Of a stretch of DNA of 64,000 nt, positions 34,370-43,558 are shown piece by piece (the stretch's first letter is position 1; the number at the start of each line of letters is the position of its first letter). The DNA is from Opitutales bacterium. Its GTDB lineage: Bacteria; Verrucomicrobiota; Verrucomicrobiia; Opitutales; UBA2987. The position numbers and the translations under genes are program-made. The notes under the pieces were generated by a model that saw nothing but the letters and a program-made list of their open reading frames with translations, had not been told where the DNA came from and ran no database searches. The stretch covers positions 62,001 through 126,000 of the forward strand of contig JAJFLU010000039.1 in the NCBI GenBank assembly GCA_021772515.1. The letters run 5' to 3'.

Positions 34370-34379
34370 AAAGGGCTTT
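34360..34379 (+). terminator. Palindrome across the transporter stop codon
   Basis: GCCCTT (34360-34365) and AAGGGC (34371-34376) form a 6-bp stem around the stop codon, with only a short T stretch behind. It may end transcription of the transporter before the convergent membrane-protein gene. Confidence 0.3.
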
Positions 34380-34389
34380 AACCGGTTTG

Positions 34390-35898
34390 TTAAGGTGAAG
34401 GGAAATCCGGCGGTTTGCCGATCCAGTATTGTGGGGGGATGAACTTCCATTTTAGCATTGGGAGGGCGACGGGTTTCAAATGGGGTTCGGCGATGAGAAT
34501 CAAACGGTCTTGGGGCCGCAGTTTATTTGCCCACGGGGCGAGGGCGCGGGGGTCGCGGTTTTCCCGGTAGGCCCGATAAACCTGCAAATCGTCCCGCTCC
34601 ATATTGGCCGGTTCGAGGCCGAGGACATACTTCCAATGTTTTTCCGGGAAGGTGTAGAAAAAATTTACAAAAACACCCATCGAGTTGGCGTAAACCAGGC
34701 CGTCCTCGCCGGGCAGCCATGTATCGAAGGCAGGGGTCTCTTTGAGATAAGCGATCGCGATGGGAGCGTTGACGGACCAGCGATTGTTCTGGTTAGCGCC
34801 GAGAGAAACAAAAAAGGCCATACAGAGGAGGAGTGAAAAGAGCAGCCTTTGCCAGGATTCTCGGGCCACCCTGTCCTCGAGTAGGCGGTGTAATTCGAGA
34901 GCAAACCAAAAAATTAGCGAAGGCAGGCCCCAATCATACCAAAATCGCGCCACTTCGAGACCCAATATCCAGCCGAGCACCCCGAGTATGAATGCGGGGT
35001 GGGACAGTGAAATGCCCTGCCAATCGCGATTGGAGAGCCGCAACAGGAGGAAAAGGGAGCAAAAAAGGACGATTGGCACGCCAACCGGGTTGGATTTGAA
35101 TTCGCCCACGGGATTCTGCAACGCCATGTCTCCAAAAATCGCCCGGTAGAGGTGCTGCCCTTGATACAAAAGATGATCGATCGGGTGCAGTGTGAGAATC
35201 GCCCCCGCCAGGATGCCCACCCCGACCGCAGCGCCGAACTTGGCCGCAGCCCGCCAATTTCCGGAGAGTGTCACCGCTAAAACCGGCAGCGCCAACAGAT
35301 ACCAAGTGCCATGAACCCACACCGAACCCGCCACCAATAGGGTTATGAGAGGAAGTATCAGCCTGGGCCTTCGTCCATCAGCGAGAGGAGTCCATAGGGC
35401 CAAAAGGGCAATCAGGGAGAAAATGGAAAACGAGAAGGAACGGCCCGAAAAAAGCCGGAAAATAAAATCGAAATCCAATAGGCCAAACAGGAGCAGGCAG
35501 GCCAGCCAAGCCTCGGGGCGGCGAAAATAAAAGAGTGGTATCCAAGCCGCCAGGCACCAGGCAAAACACACCGAAAAAAGAAGAAGCCCTTCCTTTTCGA
35601 GTGAAAATAGGGAACAGGCAGTTGATAGCAAAACACGCCAACCCGGTTGATAATGACGCTCGAAATCGACTTCCGGTCTCGTGGCCAAAATATCATTCCA
35701 GGACTGGCCGGAGGTAATTTTCGCGGAAATGGCGAGGGCGTCATCCAGAGGCGCGTAACCGTATTGCAAAATGTAAACCGGAAGAAAAAAAACAACGGAG
35801 GCGACCGCCACCAGCACAACAAGAGGTATCCTTTGGCTCAATGAGGATTTCCAGTTAGGCGCAGTGATGTTTTTCCCTGTTTCCACGTCCCGAGACAT
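34390..35898 (-). CDS. GT-C-like multi-spanning membrane protein
   Basis: 502 residues from the ATG at 35898. About ten or eleven helices and a soluble C-terminal part. The first periplasmic loop holds 'GYAPLDDALAISAKITSG', where the acidic pair is a feature of GT-C lipid-phosphosugar-dependent glycosyltransferases. No closer family is recognised. The frame opens upstream as a TTG at 35961, but the ATG gives a normal N-terminus. It starts 158 nt from, and divergent to, the ligase gene at 36057. Probably takes part in glycan assembly at the membrane. Confidence 0.65.
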   Translation of the reverse strand: MSRDVETGKNITAPNWKSSLSQRIPLVVLVAVASVVFFLPVYILQYGYAPLDDALAISAKITSGQSWNDILATRPEVDFERHYQPGWRVLLSTACSLFSLEKEGLLLFSVCFAWCLAAWIPLFYFRRPEAWLACLLLFGLLDFDFIFRLFSGRSFSFSIFSLIALLALWTPLADGRRPRLILPLITLLVAGSVWVHGTWYLLALPVLAVTLSGNWRAAAKFGAAVGVGILAGAILTLHPIDHLLYQGQHLYRAIFGDMALQNPVGEFKSNPVGVPIVLFCSLFLLLRLSNRDWQGISLSHPAFILGVLGWILGLEVARFWYDWGLPSLIFWFALELHRLLEDRVARESWQRLLFSLLLCMAFFVSLGANQNNRWSVNAPIAIAYLKETPAFDTWLPGEDGLVYANSMGVFVNFFYTFPEKHWKYVLGLEPANMERDDLQVYRAYRENRDPRALAPWANKLRPQDRLILIAEPHLKPVALPMLKWKFIPPQYWIGKPPDFPSP

Positions 35899-36056
35899 TG
35901 GGGCAACCCTATTTTCATGGCCCTTTAAGGCAATCTCAAAAGATGGTAGAGTGGTTGCCAAGGGCAGAATCCTCGTCTTTTATCCTCTCAGCGAAAAATT
36001 CTACTATTCTGGAGCGCGGCAGTCCGGCTGCGGCTTCAACCCCACCGGAAAGCCCA

Positions 36057-38609
36057 ATGGTTTTTACCAGGAGCAGTCTTTTTAACAAAATATTATTCCC
36101 GCTCAATCTGCTGGTATTCGCTTTCCTGTCGCTACCCGCCGACGGAGCCACCATCATATACCGATGGCCCTGGTCGGGAGTTTTTCAAATGGCCCTGGGT
36201 CTTGGCGCGATAACGGCCATCATCTGTTTCCTCTTTGAACAAAACGGAGAAAAGAACCGTGTTTCCGGATTTTCCCCGGCGGTTTTTCTACTCCTGGCCG
36301 CCTTCGGGCTGTCCTGTTTTTTTTCCGATTTCACCGACCGGGCAGCATTCAGTTTGGTTGTTCCCGTATCGAGCCTGGCACTCGGTTATCTGGCCCACTG
36401 CTTTGTCTCTGTCTCCGATCAGCCAGAAAAAGCGGCCTGGCGTCTCTTTCAGATTATCGGGCTGATCGCTTTTGTCCTATATTTTCGCAGTTTGGCGCTC
36501 TGGGTGGGGACTGTTTTGGGAAAGGAAACCGATTTTGCGAATGCGGTAAATGAGTTAGTCGGATATGGCTTGAGAACCGTTAATTTCCTCCAAATTGCCA
36601 ATGGCCATCCCTTTGGGCATCCCAATTATACGGCCGGATTCTCACTGCTGACATTGCCTTTGGTTGTTTCTCTGGCGCTTTCGGGCAAAGGCCGATCCCG
36701 AATTTTCTGGGGTTTTGTTTCTCTTCTCGGATTGGCCACCCTATTCAGCAGCGGAAGCAGGGCGGGAACGCTTGGGCTGGTTATCGCATTGCTGGGTGCG
36801 GCTGTAATTTACCTGAGGGGAAAGGTGAAAAATCCCCGGCATCAGGTTCTCGGGGTCGTGGGGGCGATTTTCCTGGCAGCCGTTATGGTTTTTTCGCAAC
36901 CCCGAATACGGGCCACGGTTGGACATCTGGTCAGTGGAAATGGTCTCGAACGTGGCGATCAGGAACGTTGGAATTTGTTGACCACCGGGTTTCAAATGGG
37001 GGCTGAAAGTCCTTTGTGGGGAAATGGACCGGGCACAACCCCAATAATTTACCCGGCCTATTGGGAGGGGACCGGCAGCCTGTCCAACGCCTACCAATTG
37101 CACAGCACTCCATTGCAGGTTTGGGCCGATCTCGGAATTTTGGGGATTCTGGGTTGTGTGGGACTGCTGCTCGCGTTTTTTCATTTTTGGCGGCGTTTCA
37201 GCATCTTGCCGGAATCCGCAAAGAGTGGAAATCTGCGTCTTTTGATTCATGGCAGTGGCTTGGGGGTCACCGGGTACTTCGTATTCTCTCTCACCGATTA
37301 TCAGCTCGATGTGTATTTGATGGCCGGACTTTTGGGGTTATTTGCGGGAATTTTTTCAGGGTTGGGAAAAAGAAAATCGATAGTTGAAGAAAACTACACA
37401 CTTCTTCTGAAACGTGGCCCAATTCGTTTGACCGTCTGCCTCGGGTTGGTGGTCATTGGTTCTATTTTCGAATGGAAGCAGATTAATCTTTTTCGGGCTC
37501 GAAGCGCGTCTCGGGAAGCTCTCTCGGCCTGGCAAAAAAATGATGGGAACTCCTTTCTCGAAGCGATCCGATTGGCGGAAAGATTGGCCCCGGAGGAGCC
37601 GTATTTTCACAATTACCACGGTTGGCTGGCAGCGGAAGCGCGGCAGGGGGGAAGGACGCTGCTTCCCGATAATATTTTAGTGGAATCAGCCATGCAGCGG
37701 TGGGAGCATTCCATCGAACTTTTTGAGGCCCAGGAATTTTGCCACTACAATCTCGGCTGGCTTCATCTCGGGCAAAATCCCGACCAATCGGCCCACCACT
37801 TCCGGCGTGCCGCGCAAATCAACCCGGGGAAACGCGGGGTCTATTTTGGCCTTGCCCTGGCGCTCAAAAAAGAAGGGTTTCCCAATGCCGCCAATCGGGC
37901 TCTGGCCCTCGAATGCTTGTCGCATCCAACGTTTGCCACTCTTCCCCTGTGGGAGAGCCCAAATTTTCAAGCGGTGGTTCCAGAGGTGAAAAGGCATCTT
38001 TGGGGGTATTATCGAGAGATTGCCGCCGTCGAGGGATTAGATAAAGAGGCTCACCAGAAAATGCGCGAAGCCGAGGCGCTTACCCGTTGGTGGTGGGGGG
38101 AGCCCTTTGACAGTGTGGCGTTGGCCTCCTCGCCGAATGCCCAGCTCGGTTGGTGGGGGCAAATGATCGAGGGGGTCGAGCCGGAGCGGGATGATTTTTG
38201 GCAGAATCGTGCCTTGGCTGCTCCCATTGTGTTGGCCTATCTCGCGTGGAAAGAGCCCGATGAGGGAATATCGCGTTTGAGCGCTGCCAAACTGCTGGCA
38301 ATGAAAGAGTTTTTACCCGAAAAGGAAGGAAACTCGCTGATGACCTATCTGGGCCAACACGGGAAATCCTACCCGCAACTGATCCTGGAGTCCCGGGTTG
38401 AATCCGCTCTTCCCCTCAATATCTATCGAAATACCCGGCTTGCCTTTGGCCTGATGGGGCATAACCTTGATGGACCCAACCCGGAAGATTTTTTCTTCTA
38501 CGAACAAAATTTACTCCTCAAAATTACGCAAGTATGGCTCTATCCCAATCGTGGTTATCTTCCCGGTCCCGCGATGAGGTTGTTTTTGGAGAAATTACCT
38601 GAGAAATGA
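36057..38609 (+). CDS. O-antigen ligase/polymerase-like protein with C-terminal TPR region
   Basis: 850 residues. The first 450 are about twelve membrane helices with the Wzy_C/WaaL-type central loop: 'GHPFGHPNYTAGFSLLTLP', 'LFSSGSRAGTLGLVIAL' and 'GNGPGTTPIIYPAYWEGT'. After residue 470 a soluble region of helical repeats follows (SREALSAWQKNDG, EAIRLAERLAPEEPYFHNYH, HYNLGWLHLG), with TPR character. The Wzy_C superfamily includes O-antigen ligases and pilin oligosaccharyltransferases. GGAAA lies 5 nt before the ATG; upstream alternative starts at 35898 and 35943 lack a signal. It is followed after 4 nt by the GT-C gene. Confidence 0.78.
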   Translation: MVFTRSSLFNKILFPLNLLVFAFLSLPADGATIIYRWPWSGVFQMALGLGAITAIICFLFEQNGEKNRVSGFSPAVFLLLAAFGLSCFFSDFTDRAAFSLVVPVSSLALGYLAHCFVSVSDQPEKAAWRLFQIIGLIAFVLYFRSLALWVGTVLGKETDFANAVNELVGYGLRTVNFLQIANGHPFGHPNYTAGFSLLTLPLVVSLALSGKGRSRIFWGFVSLLGLATLFSSGSRAGTLGLVIALLGAAVIYLRGKVKNPRHQVLGVVGAIFLAAVMVFSQPRIRATVGHLVSGNGLERGDQERWNLLTTGFQMGAESPLWGNGPGTTPIIYPAYWEGTGSLSNAYQLHSTPLQVWADLGILGILGCVGLLLAFFHFWRRFSILPESAKSGNLRLLIHGSGLGVTGYFVFSLTDYQLDVYLMAGLLGLFAGIFSGLGKRKSIVEENYTLLLKRGPIRLTVCLGLVVIGSIFEWKQINLFRARSASREALSAWQKNDGNSFLEAIRLAERLAPEEPYFHNYHGWLAAEARQGGRTLLPDNILVESAMQRWEHSIELFEAQEFCHYNLGWLHLGQNPDQSAHHFRRAAQINPGKRGVYFGLALALKKEGFPNAANRALALECLSHPTFATLPLWESPNFQAVVPEVKRHLWGYYREIAAVEGLDKEAHQKMREAEALTRWWWGEPFDSVALASSPNAQLGWWGQMIEGVEPERDDFWQNRALAAPIVLAYLAWKEPDEGISRLSAAKLLAMKEFLPEKEGNSLMTYLGQHGKSYPQLILESRVESALPLNIYRNTRLAFGLMGHNLDGPNPEDFFFYEQNLLLKITQVWLYPNRGYLPGPAMRLFLEKLPEK

Positions 38610-38613
38610 CAAT

Positions 38614-40461
38614 ATGACGGAAAAAAGATCGACGAAAGGGCAATTGGGGTTGTTCGCGGCTATCGGTATGGCCTCGTTCATTGCCGGGCGATGGCTTGTG
38701 TCTGCTGATACATCCTCCTTTCTCGTTACGAAGGTATCCTACTGGGCATTTGCGGTTACGTTTCTCTGGCTCTGTCGACACGTAGTAGCTCTCGTGGCTC
38801 AGAAAATACGCAATAATTTTTCTGCGGGAGATTTTCTCAAAAGCAATTGGGGCCCGTTAGTGGCAATCCTGCTGGGCACGATATTTTTGCAGGTTCACGA
38901 TGGGGCAGGGTTCAAAGTCATTGAAGACGAAGTTGTTCTGGCCAGCATCTCGCGACAAATGCACTTCGATCGCGAGGCTGCGGTACCGGAGCGAGGGCAT
39001 AAAATTCTGGGTGTTTACCAGACATTGGATTCCCATGTGGACAAGCGGCAGTTGTTTTATCCGTTTTTAGTCAGTGTGGTCCACGATTTGACTGGCTACC
39101 GCCCCGAAAATAGTTTTTGGCTCAACCTGGCGCTTACGCCGGCCTTTTTATTGCTGCTTTATTGGATCGGGCTCAAAATTGGGGGCAAAGGCTGCGGGCT
39201 GATTGCCGTTTTGTTGGCCGTTTCGACACCGGTTCTGGCCACCGCAAGTGTCGGAGGCGGGGCGGAAATGCTCAATCTGGTGATGCTGTTGATGAGCTTG
39301 CTGTTCTCGATCCGATTTCTTCAAAATCCGGATAGGAAAACGCTCTCGGCGCTTTGTTTGAGTGGTGTTCTATTGGCTCAAACACGCTACGAATCCCCCA
39401 TTTACCTCCTCGCTATCGGATGTGTGATCATTCTCGGTTGGTGGAGAGGTCGCCGAGTCGTTACCAGTCCCGCCCTTTTCCTGAGCCCGATTCTCCTGAT
39501 GCCGTATCTCTGGGTTGGCAAAGCCTCTGCCATGCATGAGCAGTTTTGGCAATTGGACTCAGAGGCGGGCATATCCCGGCCCTTCGGCACCGAGTTCGTG
39601 TCGGAAAATTTTGGGCGGTTGAAGGGACATTTTCTCGATATCGGCATTAATCAACCCAACAACCTTCTCCTGGCGACCCTGGGATTGGTTTGCCTCATCG
39701 GATTCGGATTGGGGTTTTTGAGAAAACTGCCCAATTTAAGACAGACCGATGCCGTGCAAACCGTGCTTGGAGTTTATTTGGCGCCGATTGCGATATATCT
39801 CGGGCTGCTCCTTTTTTACGCCCATAGCAGTGTCGATCAACCCACGGCTAGCCGACTATTGCTGCCCCTTTACCTTCCCTTGTTGTATTGTTCGTTACTG
39901 GTTGTCTTTAACGAAAAAGCCAGCCGGTGGCTTCGCGGCGGATTTATCGCGTTGAGCCTCATTCAATTTATCGCGGTAGTTCCGACATCCTCTCGACATG
40001 TTTACGCGGATAGATATACACCCGCCGGGGAAGTCGAATGGGCATGCCAGTTTATTGAAGAAAATGAAGGCAGGAATTACCTCATGATCGCGACCTATGA
40101 TACCCTCTGGATTGTCCATAACGAAGAGAGCATATCCATCGAAAGAGCTAACCTGCGAAAGAGCCAACTGGAATTACAGATGCGCCTGCAACCGGACAAG
40201 GAATTACTGGTTTTCCAAACGATGGGCTACGATCCCCTGACCGGCTACGAAGAAGAACTCGACCCCATTCCTCTGGGTGAAGAATTTGTCCTCGAACCCT
40301 TGGAGCAACAATCTCTCTCCCTCTTTGATTTCGTCCGCATCAGCCGAATTAAATCCATTCGATTAAATCCAAAAGAAAAAATCCCCCTACCCAAAATGGA
40401 AACCGACGCCATCAGCCCAGTGGATCCCACCTTCAGTCTTTGGCTCAAAAATCTGCCGTGA
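38614..40461 (+). CDS. GT-C-like membrane glycosyltransferase, paralogue of the gene at 43559
   Basis: 615 residues, about eleven helices and a C-terminal soluble tail. Loop 1 carries 'VIEDEVVLASISRQMHFDRE', and 'HDLTGYRPENSFWLNLALTP' is nearly identical to a block in the 661-residue gene at 43559-45544; both also share 'YADRYTPAGEVEWA'/'YAGRYTPAVEADII'. These features place it in the GT-C class that moves sugars from polyprenyl-phosphate donors in the periplasm. It follows the ligase gene by 4 nt. Donor and acceptor unknown. Confidence 0.75.
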   Translation: MTEKRSTKGQLGLFAAIGMASFIAGRWLVSADTSSFLVTKVSYWAFAVTFLWLCRHVVALVAQKIRNNFSAGDFLKSNWGPLVAILLGTIFLQVHDGAGFKVIEDEVVLASISRQMHFDREAAVPERGHKILGVYQTLDSHVDKRQLFYPFLVSVVHDLTGYRPENSFWLNLALTPAFLLLLYWIGLKIGGKGCGLIAVLLAVSTPVLATASVGGGAEMLNLVMLLMSLLFSIRFLQNPDRKTLSALCLSGVLLAQTRYESPIYLLAIGCVIILGWWRGRRVVTSPALFLSPILLMPYLWVGKASAMHEQFWQLDSEAGISRPFGTEFVSENFGRLKGHFLDIGINQPNNLLLATLGLVCLIGFGLGFLRKLPNLRQTDAVQTVLGVYLAPIAIYLGLLLFYAHSSVDQPTASRLLLPLYLPLLYCSLLVVFNEKASRWLRGGFIALSLIQFIAVVPTSSRHVYADRYTPAGEVEWACQFIEENEGRNYLMIATYDTLWIVHNEESISIERANLRKSQLELQMRLQPDKELLVFQTMGYDPLTGYEEELDPIPLGEEFVLEPLEQQSLSLFDFVRISRIKSIRLNPKEKIPLPKMETDAISPVDPTFSLWLKNLP

Positions 40462-40488
40462 GGTAGTGCCAATTAGGCATCCACTTTT

Positions 40489-40746
40489 TCATGCGTGGTG
40501 TGATGCCTTGGGTGGGCTATGGATTATCCCCAATAATCCATCAATCGAGAGGTCTTCATCAATAAGCGGCCAGTGGATACCGTATCCCGAAGGGGAGATT
40601 TCGAAATTATTGCGCTGATCGGGAGTCGCTGCCGTCAGTCTCTTTGATATATCATTCAATGAAAATCCATGGGGATTGCCATCAATGGTTAAGAAAAGCC
40701 TATCCTCTTCAAAAAGAATGTCTTCTACGTTGTGAATTTTGTTCAT
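40489..40746 (-). CDS. DUF2442 protein
   Basis: 85 residues. The C-terminal block 'NFEISPSGYGIHWPLIDEDLSI' is the DUF2442 signature, ending in 'DGLLGI'. DUF2442 proteins are small and regularly adjacent to DUF4160 genes; a regulatory or toxin-antitoxin-like role has been suggested from that association, but the biochemistry is unknown to me. It overlaps the DUF4160 gene by 4 nt. Third of a three-gene unit. Confidence 0.8.
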   Translation of the reverse strand: MNKIHNVEDILFEEDRLFLTIDGNPHGFSLNDISKRLTAATPDQRNNFEISPSGYGIHWPLIDEDLSIDGLLGIIHSPPKASHHA

Positions 40747-41000
40747 CGATTATGCCTCTTTTGAAATAATTCCCATTGCTCCTCAATATAATAGAAATGT
40801 TCAAATAATACACGCCTAATTTCTCGACGATCTTTAGGCGACATATTAAAAGCATATTCCTCTATCAGGTCGAAGTTTTCAATATCCAACCAATATTTGC
40901 AATCACTCTCACCTTTCGAGCAATGAACATGGATTGGCTCCTTGCCCTCATTAGCGTAGAAAAATACACGCCATCCAAAAATCTGGAGAATTGTAGGCAA
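40743..41000 (-). CDS. DUF4160 protein
   Basis: 85 residues with the DUF4160 pattern: 'MPTILQIFGWRVFFYANEG', 'EPIHVHCSKGESDCKYWLD' and 'NMSPKDRREIRRVLFEH'. The family is almost always paired with DUF2442 and occurs with small antitoxin-like partners. It starts 1 nt after the stop of the 58-residue gene and overlaps DUF2442 by 4 nt, so all three are one transcript. Activity unknown. Confidence 0.8.
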   Translation of the reverse strand: MPTILQIFGWRVFFYANEGKEPIHVHCSKGESDCKYWLDIENFDLIEEYAFNMSPKDRREIRRVLFEHFYYIEEQWELFQKRHNR

Positions 41001-41001
41001 A

Positions 41002-41178
41002 TTATTCTTCTTCGGCTTCCTGCGCCATGTCGGCTAATAAATCCTGGGATTGTTCGAACATCTTTGACCACTTTTTCTCTGCCGCCATCTCTTGCAGAAT
41101 TACAGAAGCCAGCGCGTCCTGCTCATTTTCAGGAAGTTTCGAAATCTCGGATAATGCGCGTTCCAGGAGTTCAGTCAT
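41002..41178 (-). CDS. Small acidic protein, first gene of the DUF4160/DUF2442 module
   Basis: 58 residues: 'MTELLERALSEISKLPENEQ' followed by 'DALASVILQEMAAEKKWSKM' and an acidic end with 'EAEEE'. Proteins of this sort are commonly found upstream of toxin-like genes, and the pattern 'LPENEQDALASVILQEM' resembles addiction-type proteins with C-terminal extension. The ATG at 41178 was chosen over the longer GTG frame at 41223, which has no family support. The tight spacing to the DUF4160 gene suggests a working unit. Confidence 0.65.
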   Translation of the reverse strand: MTELLERALSEISKLPENEQDALASVILQEMAAEKKWSKMFEQSQDLLADMAQEAEEE

Positions 41179-41233
41179 GGCTTGGAAATTCGGGGGTTTG
41201 GAGAGACCGAGACTGGTTCCCAATGGCTTTCGG

Positions 41234-41336
41234 ATGAAATATTTTAGCGACCCTACTCTTACTTGTCGGCTGTCGATCTACAAATAATACGGTAGATGAT
41301 TATTCGCCTGCGATCAATCCCAAAAACCTGCCGTGA
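41234..41336 (+). pseudogene. Small lipoprotein gene with apparent 1-nt insertion
   Basis: ATG at 41234 begins MKYF and runs out of frame, but removing one T from the TTTT at 41241-41244 gives MKYLATLLLLVGC followed by RSTNNTVDDYSPAINPKNLP and the stop at 41336. This is a classic lipobox (L-L-V-G-C) with a short mature part of about 20 residues. Either the gene is broken or the base is an assembly error. The stop lies directly before the convergent methyltransferase-GT2 gene. Function unknown. Confidence 0.4.
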
Positions 41337-41339
41337 AAT

Positions 41340-42749
41340 TCACCCGTGGAAGCGGAGTTTTCGGAGGCCGAACCAGGTCATTTTCAGGAGAATCAGGCCG
41401 TGGCGGAAGCGGGAGATGTTGGTTTCTCCGTAGGTGCGGTCACGGTAGCGGACGGGGATATCGCGGATTTTCAGATCGAGCAGGGCGGAGCCGAAAAGCA
41501 GGTTGAAATCTCCAAAGGGGTCGAAGTCGCCGAATTCTTCAATGCGAATCAGTAATCGTTGGTAGTCCGTCCTGAGGAGCATTTTGGTGCCGCAGAGGCT
41601 GTCTTTGATCGGTTGGCGCAAGACTGCTGACAGAGCGATGGCGAAAAATTTGTTGCCCAGGAAATTAAGGAAACGCATGGCCTGTTTTTCCATGGGGTAA
41701 ACCAGACGGCTGCCATTGGCGAATTCCGCACTGCCGGCGGCAATGGCATCGAAAAATTTGGGCAAATCCTCCGGCGGCGCGGTGAGATCGCCATCCTGGA
41801 TGACCAGTACATCGCCACTGGCTTTTCCAAACCCGGTAAAGACGGCGTCCCATTTGCCTTTGCCGGGCTGTTGGCAGAAGGAGACTTTGTGCGGGCCTTC
41901 GTAGGCGGCGGTTTCACGTTGGATGGCCTCCCAAGTATCGTCCGTGCTGTTTCCCTCGACAAAAATAACCTCCGTGCGTTGGCCGAGGGTGGGAATACGC
42001 TCGAGGGCGGCTCGAATATTGCCCGATTCATTGCGGGCGGGCACGACTACCGAGCAGGAAATCTCCGAATCGAGAGAAGGTTTTGATTTTGGGCGGGCAA
42101 CGATAAAAATGGTTGCCCCCAAATGCCGAAACACGGGCAGGCGAACTAAAAAGCGATTATAAAGCCCGTTTAGAAGAGGGATGCGGAAAGGAAGTAACTG
42201 CTCGGCGCTGGTGGTGATAACTTCCCATCCTGATAATTCGAGAAGGTTCAGGAGGTCGCCCTGTGATAGCCAATTGCTCGGTGGCTGACGAACAACGGCA
42301 CCGATTCCTTGCCCGAGGACGAGTAGCGGGTGCCATAATGTGTTCAGGGAGGAGATATAGAGACGAGTGCGGGAGTGGGTGGATTTATTGAGATTTTCCA
42401 GACATTTTTGAATATCTGTCAAGTATCCGGTCAGATAGCTGGCCACAATGCAGTCGAATTTCTCTTCGATAATGGTGTCGTGCAAATCGCCTTGACGAAA
42501 CTCGCAGCCTTGGGTGTCGGGATTGGTTTTGGCGATCATTTTATCGCTGATATCCACCCCGAGACCTCTTGCTGGTTTTAGCGACTTGAGTAAATCGCCC
42601 GTTCCGCAACCCCATTCCAGGACCGAGGAATTTTCGGGGATGTGGTGACGGTGAAGAGCCGCCAACTGCCGGTGAAAGCCGCTTTGCCAACGGCGGGGGC
42701 GAGAGTCATTTTCCGCGACCCAGTCAAAAAATTTACGATAATCAAACAT
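41340..42749 (-). CDS. Fusion of a SAM-dependent methyltransferase and a family 2 glycosyltransferase
   Basis: 469 residues from the ATG at 42749. Residues 1-180 hold a class I methyltransferase: 'SSVLEWGCGTGDLLKSLKPA' (glycine motif I), 'GLGVDISDKMIAKT', 'FDCIVASYL'. Residues about 225-450 are a GT2 domain: 'CSVVVPARNESGNIRAALER', 'TEVIFVEGNSTDDTWEAIQ', metal-binding 'VLVIQDGDLTAPPEDLPKF' with DGD, and 'KDSLCGTKMLLRTDYQ'. Similar GT2 domains (dolichol-phosphate mannose synthase type) load sugars on polyprenyl phosphate. The upstream start at 42809 would lie inside the previous gene. Linked to the GT-C genes around it. Confidence 0.85.
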   Translation of the reverse strand: MFDYRKFFDWVAENDSRPRRWQSGFHRQLAALHRHHIPENSSVLEWGCGTGDLLKSLKPARGLGVDISDKMIAKTNPDTQGCEFRQGDLHDTIIEEKFDCIVASYLTGYLTDIQKCLENLNKSTHSRTRLYISSLNTLWHPLLVLGQGIGAVVRQPPSNWLSQGDLLNLLELSGWEVITTSAEQLLPFRIPLLNGLYNRFLVRLPVFRHLGATIFIVARPKSKPSLDSEISCSVVVPARNESGNIRAALERIPTLGQRTEVIFVEGNSTDDTWEAIQRETAAYEGPHKVSFCQQPGKGKWDAVFTGFGKASGDVLVIQDGDLTAPPEDLPKFFDAIAAGSAEFANGSRLVYPMEKQAMRFLNFLGNKFFAIALSAVLRQPIKDSLCGTKMLLRTDYQRLLIRIEEFGDFDPFGDFNLLFGSALLDLKIRDIPVRYRDRTYGETNISRFRHGLILLKMTWFGLRKLRFHG

Positions 42750-42774
42750 GGATGGATAAATTAGATGGTTATTG

Positions 42775-43548
42775 CTACGCGGGATCGTCGGATTGTTTTT
42801 GTAAAACAATAATCATCCGCAGGGCGAAGAATTTCATAACTAATTGAGGAGTAATTTGCTCCAATTTCATCAATATTTTCAGTAATTCGGCGGGAATTAA
42901 TTGCGGTTTGCTCAAGCCACCGGTCAAAGGATAGGACAAAAAATCACGGTATTCCAAAGAGACCAAGTTAAAACCCATTTCTGCGAGGGCAGCCTCGGTC
43001 CATTGCCGGTGGTTTAAAAAAATCGATACGGCCATACCCATGTTGGCGAATTCTTCATCTTCATTCGCACCGATCTTGTTCGCCAAATTGAACGGGGGGG
43101 CCAGTTCGGCAGGGCGTATTGGCTCGTGGTGAAAGAGCCGATAAAAAATCAGCCCGAATGCAGTGGCGGCAGGTTCGCATAATACAATACGCCCTCCGGG
43201 ATTGAGGACTCGAGCCGCGCTGCGGAAAAAATCGAAGGGGCGGCGCAGGTGGTGGAGGACATCTGTTGCCAGCAGGGTTTCCCATTTCCGCCCGGTGGCC
43301 TCCAATTCGTAACAGGAAACCGCCGAGTCAACATAGGGCGTTTTTACGATGTCGCTGGTGACGATGTCGGGGTAAAAATTTTTGATCGTACCTATGCCAG
43401 AACCGAGGTCCAGAGCCGGGCCGCCTGAAGAGTGTTTGACGAGGCAATCAAAAAGATCGCGATAAAAAGCCCGCACGGCCGGGGACTTTTCCCATTTAGC
43501 CAGGCTCTGCCGAAGCAAATTCAGGTCATAAGTGGCTTCTTCGCTCAC
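42775..43548 (-). CDS. SAM-dependent methyltransferase
   Basis: 257 residues. 'GPALDLGSGIGTIKNFYPD' is the SAM-binding motif I, 'LLATDVLHHLRRPFDFF' and 'RVLNPGGRIVLCEPAATAF' the following blocks of class I enzymes acting on lipids, sugars or quinones. A GTG at 43548 with an excellent GAGGAG 6 nt upstream is preferred over the longer frame at 43599, which would overlap the neighbouring gene. It ends 25 nt before the fusion gene start. Together they may methylate glycan intermediates; the acceptor is unknown. Confidence 0.8.
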   Translation of the reverse strand: MSEEATYDLNLLRQSLAKWEKSPAVRAFYRDLFDCLVKHSSGGPALDLGSGIGTIKNFYPDIVTSDIVKTPYVDSAVSCYELEATGRKWETLLATDVLHHLRRPFDFFRSAARVLNPGGRIVLCEPAATAFGLIFYRLFHHEPIRPAELAPPFNLANKIGANEDEEFANMGMAVSIFLNHRQWTEAALAEMGFNLVSLEYRDFLSYPLTGGLSKPQLIPAELLKILMKLEQITPQLVMKFFALRMIIVLQKQSDDPA

Positions 43549-43558
43549 AGGTTGCTCC

